From Hymenobacter sp. BRD128 (GTDB taxonomy: Bacteria; Bacteroidota; Bacteroidia; Cytophagales; Hymenobacteraceae), in NCBI RefSeq assembly GCF_013256625.1, contig NZ_CP053908.1, positions 620,001-684,000 of the forward strand: a stretch of 64,000 nt of DNA, written 5' to 3'. The translations under genes were made by a program, and so were the position numbers. Of this stretch, positions 42,006-50,258 are shown piece by piece. Position 1 is the stretch's first letter, and each line of letters starts with the position of its first letter. Below the pieces are notes generated by a model that was given only the letters and a program-made list of their open reading frames with translations, was not told where the DNA came from and searched no databases.

Positions 42006-42682
42006 CCCCCCAACTGCGTGCAGATGTAGAACAGCGTGGGCCGGTCGCGGTAGCGCAGGTAGGTGGGCACGTTAGTGAGCAGCAGCAGCCCCAGCACGGC
42101 CAGCGACACGGCCCAGGCCGTGCTAAAAAAAGCGTCGGCTTGCTTCACCTCGGCTAGGGGTTTCAGCAGCACGCGCAGGTGCACGGCGGCGGGCAGGCTA
42201 GCCCGCTGGCGCAGGTCAACCAACACATACACGGTGCTGGTGCGATGGCCCGGCAGCCAGAGCGGCAGGCTACCCCTTACCCGCTGGCTGTCGGTAGGCA
42301 CGGCCACGCCCGCGCGCCGGCGGCGCCAGGCGCGGGCGTCTTCGTCGATGTAAAAAAGCGTATTATCGAGGTTGGGCAGCACCGTGAGCTCGGTGGCCTG
42401 GGTATAGTGGCTAGGGTTGCGCAGGGCCAGCCGCAGCCAGTAGCGTCGGCTTTGGGCGGGGTGCAGCGAGTCGGCCGGGGCAAAGGCCAGGGTGGTATCG
42501 GTGCGGATGCGGTCCCAGGAATAGTGCTGGTCGGGCACCGCCCCCACGCGCACTACCTCAACACCAGCGGCGGGTTGCGCCACGGCGCGCAGCCCGCTGG
42601 CCAGCACCAGCAGAAACGCCCAGCCTCTTGGCAACCTGGCAAAAAGATAAGGTAGCAGGAATGCTAAGCGGCTGGCTGTCAC
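41888..42682 (-). CDS. N-terminal part of the split 7TM-DISM sensor
   Basis: 264 residues from a GTG at 42682. A signal-like hydrophobic start (GWAFLLVLASGLRAVAQ) is followed by an extracellular 7TMR-DISMED2-like beta domain (SRRYWLRLALRNPSHYTQATELTVLPNLDNTLFYIDED) and the first membrane helix (AVSLAVLGLLLLTNVPTYL). Real homology ends at FYICTQLGG, at the G7 run; the last ~30 residues are off-frame (CYTSRPTATIFGC). With eight G instead of seven the frame continues as LGGVLYVTAYRNYFRML into the other half. Confidence 0.75.
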   Translation of the reverse strand: MTASRLAFLLPYLFARLPRGWAFLLVLASGLRAVAQPAAGVEVVRVGAVPDQHYSWDRIRTDTTLAFAPADSLHPAQSRRYWLRLALRNPSHYTQATELTVLPNLDNTLFYIDEDARAWRRRRAGVAVPTDSQRVRGSLPLWLPGHRTSTVYVLVDLRQRASLPAAVHLRVLLKPLAEVKQADAFFSTAWAVSLAVLGLLLLTNVPTYLRYRDRPTLFYICTQLGGCYTSRPTATIFGCYGRRPSSASCCCPPATPLAIPSTTC

Positions 42683-42835
42683 GTAGAATTCAAAATGGGT
42701 TAGCTTCAGCAGCCGGGCGCGGGCCTAAGCAGGCGGCAAAGTAGGGGCCGCCGCCGGGCTGGTATAGTTGCACTTGCAGCGGGCGGCAAGCGGGCGTAGG
42801 GGCTGCCACTTGGCACCTCGGCCCCTTACGTAGCT

Positions 42836-42867
42836 AACGCCGCCAACCGGGCCGGGCTGGCGGCGTT
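42836..42867. terminator. Hairpin after yebC
   Basis: 10-bp perfect stem AACGCCGCCA (42836-42845) with 42858-42867, between the yebC stop and the 7TM sensor start on the same strand. No long T-run. Confidence 0.5.
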
Positions 42868-43001
42868 GGCTCCCGAACTCATTCCTCGGTGGTGCTTGCA
42901 GCTGGCGAAGCAAGCGCCGCAGAAAGCTTCTGGCAGCGCGACGGGCGGGCAGTGCCTTGCGCTGCCAGGAGCAGCCGAAGGAAGGCGAACGGCAGCGCCG
43001 G

Positions 43002-43736
43002 CTAGCCCATCGTGTGGTACACGGCCTGCACGTCCTCGTCTTCCTCTAGCTTGTCGATGAGCTTTTCAACCTCTTCGGCCTGCTCGTCGTTGAGCGCCAC
43101 CGTGGTGTTGGGCACGCGCTGCAAGGTGGCACTCACGATGTTCACACCTTTGGTATCCAAGGCTTTCTGCATCTGGCCGAAGTCGGTGAAGGCCGTTTCG
43201 ATAACCATGTACTGGTGTTCGGCGCCGTGCTCGTCTTCCTCGGTGGTTTCGTACACGTCTTCGGCGCCGGCGTCGATGAGCTCCAGTTCCAGCTCGTCGC
43301 GGTCCAGCCCCTCGGCGGCCAGCTTAAACACGCCCTTGCGGGTGAAGGTGTAGTCGGAGCTGCCGGCCGTGCCCAGCGCGCCGTTGTTGCGGTTGAAGTA
43401 GAGGCGCACGTTTGAAACCGTGCGGGTGGGGTTGTCGGTGGCCGTTTCGACCACGATGGCCACGCCGTGGGGGCCGTAGCCCTCGTACACCACCTCCTGG
43501 TAATCTTTCTCGTCCTTGCCGCTGGCGCGCTTGATGGCGGCATCCACGCGGTCTTTGGGTATGTTCACCCCCTTGCCATTCTGAATGGCGGTACGCAGGC
43601 GGGCGTTAGAGTCAGGGTTGGGGCCACCTTCTTTCACGGCCATCACGATTTCCTTGCCGATGCGGGTAAAGTCTTTCGACATCCGGTCCCAGCGCTTCAT
43701 TTTGCGGCCTTTCCGGAATTCAAATGCGCGTCCCAT
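43002..43736 (-). CDS. YebC/PmpR family DNA-binding regulator
   Basis: 244 residues from the ATG at 43736 (MGRAFEFRKGRKMKRWDRMSK). The family segments are all present: FTRIGKEIVMAVKEGG, NARLRTAIQNGKGVNIPKDRVDAAIKRA, YEGYGPHGVAIVVETATDNPTRTVSNVR, GSSDYTFTRKGVFKLA and the acidic C-terminal domain. The N-terminal MGRAFEFRKGRKMKRW form is the Bacteroidota version. Proteins of this family act as transcription regulators, and one branch relieves ribosome stalling. Single-gene transcript. Confidence 0.92.
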   Translation of the reverse strand: MGRAFEFRKGRKMKRWDRMSKDFTRIGKEIVMAVKEGGPNPDSNARLRTAIQNGKGVNIPKDRVDAAIKRASGKDEKDYQEVVYEGYGPHGVAIVVETATDNPTRTVSNVRLYFNRNNGALGTAGSSDYTFTRKGVFKLAAEGLDRDELELELIDAGAEDVYETTEEDEHGAEHQYMVIETAFTDFGQMQKALDTKGVNIVSATLQRVPNTTVALNDEQAEEVEKLIDKLEEDEDVQAVYHTMG

Positions 43737-43921
43737 CTTTTCAATTATCAATTAACAGTGAGCAATGAGCAATTGGGGCGGCGGGGTGGGAGGGGCGGCC
43801 CGAATGCGGGCGCAAGTTAGCAAGGCCGGCGCGGGGGCAGCAATCTAGGCCTTTGGCCTGGGCAGAGGGCTAGCCAAAAACTGAAAATTTCGGCTACCTT
43901 GCGCACCTAACCCTAGCCGCT

Positions 43922-46147
43922 ATGATTCAACTCATTACCCGGTCGCGCCTGGCGCTTATTCTGGCTTTTTTAGGAGTGCTTTGGGGGCAAAACGCGCAGG
44001 CCGGCGGCCCGCCCAACCCGCAGGCCCAAGCCGACAGCCTGCGCCGCCGCGCCGCCGCCGCGCCCGCCGATACCGGCCGCGCCCAAACCCTCAACGAGCT
44101 GGGATTTGCGCTGGCCCGGCTGGGCCAGTATGCCGAGGCCCGCGCTGCCCTGCGCCAGGCCCAGCACCTGAGCGAGCGGCTGCGATTTGCCAGCGGCCAG
44201 GTGCGGGCGCTCACCGGCCTGGGCCTGAGCTACCAGAACGAGGGGAAATTTCCGGCCGCGCGGGTGGTGCTCGACTCGGCCGTGGCGCTGGGGCAGCGGC
44301 CGGGCGCGCAGCGCGGGCTGGGCACGGCGCTGCTCAACCGGGCGCGCCTCTGCAACGCCCAGGACGACTATGCCTGCGCGCTGGCTTCGGTGCAGGCGGC
44401 GCGGCAGTTTTTTGCGAAGAACGGCGACTGGGCCCGCACGGCGCAGGCGCTCAATGGTTTGGGGAGTATTTATGTGAACCGGGGCGACTACCCGCGGGCG
44501 CTGGCGGCGCTGTTTGAGGCACTGCGGCTGGCCCGCCAGCACCACGATGCCCAAACGGAAGTCAACTCGCTGGGCAACATCGGCAACGTGTACCTCAAGC
44601 AGGAAGAATACGCCCTGGCCCTGCGCACCTACCACCAGCTGCTGCCCCGCCTCGACTCGGTGCCCGACCAGCGCGTGCGCCCCATCGTATACCAGAACAT
44701 GGCCACCGCCATGACCCACCTGCACCACCCCGATACGGAGGCGTATTTCCGGAAGTCGCTGGCCGGCTTCGAGGCGCTGCACGAGCCTGCCGATGTGGGC
44801 CAGGTGCTGGGCAGCTACGCCCACTTTCTGCGTGATGCCGGCCGCCGGCCCGAAGCCATCCGGGCCTACACCCGCGCCCTGGCTCTGCTGCGCGCCGCCG
44901 ATGATAACAACGCCGCCGCCGACGTGCTCAACGGCCTGGCCCAAACCTACCAGCAAAGCGGCCAGCCCGCCCCAGCGGCCACCGCCGCCCGCGAGGCCCT
45001 GGCCCTGGCCAGCCGCATCCACGACGTGGCCGACGTGCAAAGCGCCGCCGCCCGCCTGGCTAGCCTGGCCAAAGCCGGCGGCGACTACCGCCAGGCCCTA
45101 GCCTACACCGAGCAGGCCCAGGCCGCCCGCGACTCGCTGTTCAGCCAGGCCAAGGCCGAGCAGATTGGCCGCTTGCAGGGCGATTTTCAGCTGAGCCAGG
45201 AGCGCGAGCGGCGGCAGGCGCTGGCCCGCACCAGCACGGCCCAGGCCGAAACCCTGCGCCTGCGCCAGCGCCAGTTATGGGGCTTGGCCGCCGGCCTCAC
45301 GGCGGCGGCGCTGGGCGCGCTGGCCTTGGGCTGGCTAGCCTGGCAGCTGCGCCGCCGCAACCAGCTGGTAGAAAAGCAGCGCGCCGAGCTCACGGAGCTG
45401 AACGCTACCAAAGACCGGCTGTTCTCCATTATCGGCCACGATTTGCGGGCCCCCTTGCACTCGCTGCACACCTTTGTAGAGCTGCTGAGCGGCCCGCCGC
45501 TGCCGCCCGAGCGCCTGCGCCAGTACACGCGCCACCTCACCCAAACCCTCGACCAAACGCTCGTGCTGCTCGAAAACCTGCTGGGTTGGGCGGCCATGCA
45601 GCTGCGCGGGGCTAGCCCGGCCCGCGCCGAAGCGCTGTCGCTGGCCGCTGCCGTCGAGGACGCGGCCAGCCTGCTGGCCCCCACTGCCGAGGCAGCCGGC
45701 CTCACGTTGCGCACCACCCTCGGCGGCGACGAGTGGGTGCAGGCCGACCCCGCCGCCGTGCGCCTCGTGCTGCGCAACCTGCTCAGCAACGCCCTCAAAT
45801 TCACGCCCCAAGGTGGCCAGATAACCGTAGATGCCGAGTATCGTCCCGGCACCTGGCAGCTCGCCGTGGCCGATACCGGCCTGGGCCTGCCCACGTCCAC
45901 GCCCCGCCAGCTCCTGGCTGCCGAGGGCTTGCCCCGCCGCGCCGCCCAAGGTGCGCCCGGCGCCGGCCTGGGCCTGGTACTCAGCCGCGACTACGTGCGC
46001 CGCAGCCACGGCGAGCTGGAGGTGGCTAGCCCCGGGCCAGGCCAGGGCACTACCTTCTATTTATTGCTGCCCGCCACCGAAGCCCCGGCTAGCCCGCAGC
46101 TACGCGAGCAAAGCCCCGGCCCGGCCGTCGCGGCTAAAGCCGGTTAG
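43922..46147 (+). CDS. TPR-containing membrane sensor histidine kinase
   Basis: 741 residues. Signal peptide, then ~400 residues of tetratricopeptide repeats in the periplasm (LNELGFALARLGQYAEARAALRQAQ, LNGLGSIYVNRGDYPRALAAL, LGNIGNVYLKQEEYALALRTY). A membrane helix at ~455-475 (GLAAGLTAAALGALALGWLAW) leads to a cytoplasmic kinase: H-box FSIIGHDLRAPLHSL, N-box NLLSNALKFTPQGG, G1 VADTGLGLP and G2 GAGLGLVLSRDYVRRSHG. The phosphorylatable His follows the coiled linker directly. The convergent LytTR regulator 100 nt away is a plausible partner, although LytTR regulators normally pair with LytS-type kinases. A TACCTTGC near-box lies ~20 nt before the ATG. Confidence 0.87.
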   Translation: MIQLITRSRLALILAFLGVLWGQNAQAGGPPNPQAQADSLRRRAAAAPADTGRAQTLNELGFALARLGQYAEARAALRQAQHLSERLRFASGQVRALTGLGLSYQNEGKFPAARVVLDSAVALGQRPGAQRGLGTALLNRARLCNAQDDYACALASVQAARQFFAKNGDWARTAQALNGLGSIYVNRGDYPRALAALFEALRLARQHHDAQTEVNSLGNIGNVYLKQEEYALALRTYHQLLPRLDSVPDQRVRPIVYQNMATAMTHLHHPDTEAYFRKSLAGFEALHEPADVGQVLGSYAHFLRDAGRRPEAIRAYTRALALLRAADDNNAAADVLNGLAQTYQQSGQPAPAATAAREALALASRIHDVADVQSAAARLASLAKAGGDYRQALAYTEQAQAARDSLFSQAKAEQIGRLQGDFQLSQERERRQALARTSTAQAETLRLRQRQLWGLAAGLTAAALGALALGWLAWQLRRRNQLVEKQRAELTELNATKDRLFSIIGHDLRAPLHSLHTFVELLSGPPLPPERLRQYTRHLTQTLDQTLVLLENLLGWAAMQLRGASPARAEALSLAAAVEDAASLLAPTAEAAGLTLRTTLGGDEWVQADPAAVRLVLRNLLSNALKFTPQGGQITVDAEYRPGTWQLAVADTGLGLPTSTPRQLLAAEGLPRRAAQGAPGAGLGLVLSRDYVRRSHGELEVASPGPGQGTTFYLLLPATEAPASPQLREQSPGPAVAAKAG

Positions 46148-46247
46148 TAATGTGTGCGAGGCCAGCGGCCTACTGGCGGCGCGCCGTGTAGGCTACTTAC
46201 CGGCCAGTGCCCCGGGCCAGCTGGGGCACGCAGCCTGCGCGGCTGCG

Positions 46248-47012
46248 CTACTTGCTACCCGCCGGGTGGCGGCTTATCAGGCGCTGCTGCACCACCTGGG
46301 CCAGCACTTCCTCGCGAAAGCTCTGGCCCAGCGGCACCGTGAGCGCGGGGCCTAGCCGCACCTCATCGGCCGCAACGGCCGTGATGTGCGCCTTATTTAC
46401 CAGAAATGAGCGGTGCGTGCGCAGGAAGCAGCCGGTCGGCACCTGCTCTTCGAAGTGCTTGAGATTGACCAATGTAATGTGCACGGCCCCGCTGGTGAGG
46501 TATACTTTCACGAAGTCGCGCATGGCTTCGGCATAGGCCACCTCGGCGCAGCGCAGCCGCAGAAACTGCTGCTCGGTACGAATAAAGAAGGTGTCGTCGG
46601 CCGGCGGCGGGCTACCGGCCGCCGGGCCAGCGTGCAGCCGCTGGGCCTTATCCACGGCCCGCAAAAAGCGCGGAAAGGCCAGTGGCTTCATCAGAAAATC
46701 GACCGCGTCGAGCTCATACGTAGGCAGTGCGTACTCAGGGTGCGAGGTCAGGAATACCACCAGCGGCGGCTGGCGCAGGCCCCGCACCAGCTCCAGGCCA
46801 CTAAGGCCGGGCAGCTCGATGTCAGTGACTAAGAGGTCGATAGGCGCGCGGCTTAGGTACTCAAAGGCTGCTACCGGCTCGGTAAACGAGCCGACGAGTG
46901 CCAGCGCCGGCACCCGGCCCACGTAGCCAGCTACCAGGTCGCAGCTCAGGGGGTCGTCGTCGAGCACGGCGCAGCGCAGCGGATTACTTGAGCTGGGTAG
47001 AGGTAGCGGCAT
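46248..47012 (-). CDS. LytTR-family response regulator
   Basis: 254 residues from the ATG at 47012. Receiver domain residues 1-125: acidic pocket CAVLDDDPLSC, phospho-acceptor in LLVTDIELPGLSGLEL, Thr/Ser in VVFLTSHPEY and Lys in VDFLMKPLAF. C-terminal LytTR DNA-binding domain ~150-250: FIRTEQQFLRLRCAEVAYAEAM, VKVYLTSGAVHITLVNLKHFEEQVP, FLRTHRSFLVNKAHITAV. It will bind direct-repeat promoter sites as a dimer. Tail to tail with the histidine kinase. Confidence 0.92.
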   Translation of the reverse strand: MPLPLPSSSNPLRCAVLDDDPLSCDLVAGYVGRVPALALVGSFTEPVAAFEYLSRAPIDLLVTDIELPGLSGLELVRGLRQPPLVVFLTSHPEYALPTYELDAVDFLMKPLAFPRFLRAVDKAQRLHAGPAAGSPPPADDTFFIRTEQQFLRLRCAEVAYAEAMRDFVKVYLTSGAVHITLVNLKHFEEQVPTGCFLRTHRSFLVNKAHITAVAADEVRLGPALTVPLGQSFREEVLAQVVQQRLISRHPAGSK

Positions 47013-47286
47013 AAGCACGGCGCAGTAAAACGAGTGGCTAGCCTCAGCCAACCAACTGGCTGGCAAGCAGCAAGCCTTACTTGCGCGCGCAAGGTAGGGT
47101 TCGCGTGGCGCTTCCCCAACCCCGCCCGGCACCTTCGCCGACGCAGGCAGCGCTTCATCGACTTTTTGGTGGGGTTACTATACTTTTTACCTGGGCCGGC
47201 TAGGGGGTAAATTACTTTGGTTCAGCAAGTCGCCCGGCGCCTGCCGGCCGATGCGTGCTCTTCTTTTCACCTTCCAACCCTTTTTT

Positions 47287-47862
47287 ATGCCTACGTCTAC
47301 TTTTCGTACCTGGCTGCTCGTGCTCACTCTTTGCCTGCCAGGTGCGCTCAGCGCGGCTGCTCAGTGCCGCGACCCGTGGATTGGGCAGCTTTACCAGCAG
47401 CTCTACAACCGCCAGCCCGTGGGCCAGGGCGAAGCGGGCGAGTGCAACATTCATCTCTACAACAACGGCACCTGGGGCAGCCGCGACGAGCTGATGGGCT
47501 ACATCAAGCAGGTGCAGCAGAGCGGCTTGCGCGTGGGCGTGGCCCCGCTCGGCAGCAACACGGTGATGGCCGTGGCCCAGGGCAACCAGATTTTTGCCGT
47601 GTCGGTGCTCGATGCTGGGGGCAACCTGGTGGCGTCGGGCGGGGGCAACCTGGTGGCTTCGGGCGGCGGCAACCTGGTGGCGTCGGGCGGGGGCAATCTG
47701 GTGGCCTCGGGTGGGGGCAACCTGGTGGCGTCGGGTGGGGGCAACCTCACGGGCTTGAGCAATAACACGCCCGGTTTCAGCTTCGGCAGCAACTACGGCA
47801 CGCTGGCCGCCGGGCAGCGCCGCGTGAGCACCAGCGGCAAAGGGGCTCTGGTAGTGCGCTAG
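47287..47862 (+). CDS. Secreted protein with five tandem GGNLVASG octapeptides
   Basis: 191 residues from the ATG at 47287 (MPTSTFRTWLLVLTLCLPGALSAAAQ, signal peptide). The mature protein has a Cys-containing globular start (CRDPWIGQLYQQLYNRQPVGQ ... CNIHLYNNGTWGSRDELMGYI), a short strand region (VMAVAQGNQIFAVSVLDA), then five exact GGNLVASG repeats and a sixth partial one (47617-47748), and a tail (FSFGSNYGTLAAGQRRVSTSG). The repeats would form a thin beta stack. I do not recognise the family. It heads the paralogue array on the same strand with a 21-nt gap to the next gene. Confidence 0.65.
   Translation: MPTSTFRTWLLVLTLCLPGALSAAAQCRDPWIGQLYQQLYNRQPVGQGEAGECNIHLYNNGTWGSRDELMGYIKQVQQSGLRVGVAPLGSNTVMAVAQGNQIFAVSVLDAGGNLVASGGGNLVASGGGNLVASGGGNLVASGGGNLVASGGGNLTGLSNNTPGFSFGSNYGTLAAGQRRVSTSGKGALVVR
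47617..47748 (+). repeat. 24-bp tandem repeat, five full copies plus half
   Basis: Unit encodes GGNLVASG; copies at 47617, 47641, 47665, 47689 and 47713, half copy to 47748. Copies differ only at third positions (GTCGGGC/TTCGGGC and GGGGGC/GGCGGC), so they arose by duplication and are slowly diverging. Confidence 0.85.
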
Positions 47863-47883
47863 CCCATTTTAGTACCTAAGCTC

Positions 47884-48657
47884 ATGGCTACTAAAACCCT
47901 GAAATCAATTTTCTGCACGCTGTTTGGGTGCGCGTGGGTGTTGCTGCTGGGCCTGTTGCTGGTGCTAGCCGGGTGCGGCGAAGGCAGCGCGGCTACTGCC
48001 GCCGACGGCGCGCCGGTGGCCGGCCACCTGGTAGGCGGCAAGCCAGTGGGCCTGTTCTTCGTGACGAAGTCGGTGCTGGGCAATTTTCGCACCCTGTCGT
48101 ACTATTTCAGCCCGGCTGGCATTGCCTACGAAAACCAGGTGGGCCTGAGCCCTGCCGAGCTGGCTGCCACGCCCGAAAAATCAAAGGGGCGCTACTCGGT
48201 AACGGGCAAAACGCTCGCCATTGCCTGGACCGGCTATACTCAGCCCGAAAGCGCCGAGATGCTGCCACTCGGCGGTGGGTTTGGCTGGAGCGGGGGCAGC
48301 ATCTTCTCGGCCGTGGGGCCTTTCACAAGCCCTAGCCAGCTGGTGGGCACCTTCGAGGGCGGCACCAGTACCTACGCTTCGGCCGTGGGCCAGTCTACGG
48401 TATCTAAGGCGCTCACTTTCAAGCCCGATGGTACCTACCAGGGCAGCGGCGTAGCCACCGCGACCACGGCTACGGCCGGTAGCGTGGCCGAAACCGGGGG
48501 CACGTCGCAGCAGGCCGGCCGTTGGCAGCTCGACGGCTGGTACCTCACCCTCACCGATGCGCAGGGCCATAAGGTCCGCGACATTGCCTATCCCGTGGGC
48601 ACCGGCAGCCAGGTGACGCTTTTCAACTTCAACGGCATCGCTTACGAGCGGCAGTAG
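47884..48657 (+). CDS. Array paralogue 1: GGKPVGLFF-family lipoprotein
   Basis: 257 residues. Lipoprotein signal with lipobox LAGC (Cys ~31), a short Ala/Gly linker, then the family core of ~210 residues: VAGHLVGGKPVGLFF, YYFSPAGIAYEN, GRYSVTGKTLAIAWTG, FGWSGGSIFSAVGPFTSPSQLVGTFEGG, LTFKPDGTYQGSG, QQAGRWQLDGWYLTLTDAQGH, IAYPVGTG and a terminal FNFNGIAYERQ. The second half (DGTY...GxWxLxGWxLTLTD) recalls lipocalin-like beta barrels of Bacteroidota, but I do not recognise the whole family. The 3' half is almost identical in DNA to paralogue 4, showing recent duplication or conversion. Confidence 0.7.
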   Translation: MATKTLKSIFCTLFGCAWVLLLGLLLVLAGCGEGSAATAADGAPVAGHLVGGKPVGLFFVTKSVLGNFRTLSYYFSPAGIAYENQVGLSPAELAATPEKSKGRYSVTGKTLAIAWTGYTQPESAEMLPLGGGFGWSGGSIFSAVGPFTSPSQLVGTFEGGTSTYASAVGQSTVSKALTFKPDGTYQGSGVATATTATAGSVAETGGTSQQAGRWQLDGWYLTLTDAQGHKVRDIAYPVGTGSQVTLFNFNGIAYERQ

Positions 48658-48720
48658 AGAAACTCTCCGGCTGGGGAGGTGAGTCGGCGGGCCGCAATAC
48701 TTCTTATACCTAAATGTCTT

Positions 48721-48945
48721 ATGCCTAGGCAGATAATTGCGGTTCTCAAAACATTGGCCGTTGTGCTCGTGGGATTTTGCCTGCTTGTATTCGTGGCCGG
48801 GTATCTCTGGGCCTGGGCCTGGAACAACACGGCCATCGCTACTGAAGAGCACTTCCGCCAGGTGCAAGCCGAAAAACAGCAGCAGGACTCGTTCCGCGCT
48901 GCCGCTCCCCAACTGCCAGACTCAGCCGCCCGCCCCCAGCCGTGA
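48721..48945 (+). CDS. Small single-pass membrane protein after paralogue 1
   Basis: 74 residues from the ATG at 48721: one membrane helix (IAVLKTLAVVLVGFCLLVFVAGYLWAWAW) and a charged tail (EEHFRQVQAEKQQQDSFR). It starts 63 nt after paralogue 1. A similar protein (helix, then HRREMEAQRQQESF) follows paralogue 5 at 53165. The recurrence beside members of the array supports it as a real gene. Confidence 0.55.
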   Translation: MPRQIIAVLKTLAVVLVGFCLLVFVAGYLWAWAWNNTAIATEEHFRQVQAEKQQQDSFRAAAPQLPDSAARPQP

Positions 48946-49140
48946 GAAAACCCGCTCCTGCGTCTGCAAAGTGCCTGGCTAGCCCCGATTGCCTTACCAA
49001 AAGCTAGCCCGGTGCAGCGCGATAAGCGGAACCTGGCCAGCTGGTACGGAGCCTCACTACCCGTTTGCCGCCTGTGCTCGGATAGCCGCGTTCCTGACCT
49101 TAAACAAGTGGTTTTCAACATTTCTCATTTCCTCTTGCCG

Positions 49141-49920
49141 CATGTGTTCCTTCCTGATTACCGCCGCTCGCTGGCGGGCGCTGGGCTGCTTGGCGTTGCT
49201 ACTTGGGTTGCTGGCCTGCTCTTCGGGGGCAAGTAGCGCGCCGGGGAGCCCGCTGCCCGGCCGCCTGGCCGGGGGAAGCCCGAGGGCCTGTTCTTTTTCA
49301 TGAACGTGTTTAACCGGCAGGGGCTCTACTACTTCACGCCCGATGGGCGGGTGTACGCCGACCCCACCGACTTTACCGACGCCGGCCTGGCCGCCGTCGG
49401 CCCGCAGTCGCGCGGCGCATTTGAGGTAAACGGCGCGGAAATGACGGTGAAGTGGGACCAGGGCGCCCCCGAAACTCACCCCTACAAATCGGACCCTACC
49501 GGCTTCGAATGGAACGGCTCGTTCGTGGGCATTGGTCCGTTTGCGGATGCCAAGCAGCTGGTGGGCACCTTCGAGGGGCACAACGATGCCGTGACTGTGG
49601 ACGCCAATAGCACCGCGGTTTATCGCACCCTCGTCTTTCAGCCCGATGGCACGTTCACGCGCGACAACTACGCCGCCATCCACCTCGACTCGCGCCCCAG
49701 CACCGGGGCCGACCCTGGCGCTGCCCCCGGCACCGTGGCCGACGGCTCGGCCAGCAGCCAGCAGGCCGGGCACTGGAGCCTCGATGGGTGGTTTCTGACC
49801 CTGACCGATGCGCAGGGCACCATTCGGGCCCTGGCCTTCCCCCTCGACCAGGACGACAAAACGGACAAGCTGAACCGGTTTCGCTTCAACAGTACCACCT
49901 ACCGGGCAGCCGGCAGCTAG
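49141..49920 (+). pseudogene. Array paralogue 2: lipoprotein split by a 1-nt deletion
   Basis: The ATG at 49141 starts a lipoprotein signal (ALGCLALLLGLLACSSGASS) and reads to LPGRLAGGSPRACSFS then stop at 49303. From about 49276 the next frame carries PEGLFFFMNVFNRQGLYYFTPDG and the rest of the family core (GFEWNGSFVGIGPFADAKQLVGTFEGH, DGTFTRDNY, QQAGHWSLDGWFLTLTDAQG) to 49920. Family consensus GGKPEGLFF is restored by one added C in GGGGGAAGCC (about 49271-49279). Without the repair only a short lipopeptide, or a signal-less protein from 49300, would be made. Confidence 0.65.
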
Positions 49921-50048
49921 CCGGCCCCGCCCAGGAGCAGCCCCCACAAAGCCAGTCCGCGACGGACTAGCCAGCGGCGCAATGCGGCGCAATGCGGCGC
50001 AAACACCCCTGGTGGAGTAGTGCCAATTTCCCCTTAACCCCCTTTTTT

Positions 50049-50228
50049 ATGAAAACGTCAACCGCTGATTTTGCCCACGCGGCTAGCCCTGTTCCCGGTA
50101 CTGGTCCTGCCGTTACCCACACACCACCGCCGCGCGCGCAGCGCTTGGCCCGCAGTACCGGGGGCGTGCTGCTGGCCGTGCTGGCGGACCTGGCTACCGA
50201 GCGCGACATAGAAGAGAATGGCTATTGA
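50049..50228 (+). CDS. Short hypothetical protein between paralogues 2 and 3
   Basis: 59 residues (MKTSTADFAHAASPVPGTGP ... GGVLLAVLADLATERDIEENGY) from an ATG at 50049 preceded by a CCCTTTTTT run. It has no membrane helix or motif that I recognise and ends 30 nt before paralogue 3. It may be spurious. Confidence 0.3.
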   Translation: MKTSTADFAHAASPVPGTGPAVTHTPPPRAQRLARSTGGVLLAVLADLATERDIEENGY

Positions 50229-50258
50229 TTTTAGCTGCTTTAACATAAGTAGTTGCGC

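Noticed and set aside
47617..47748. CRISPR-like regular repeats
   Set aside because: The 24-bp units are directly contiguous without spacers and stay in frame in a secreted protein.
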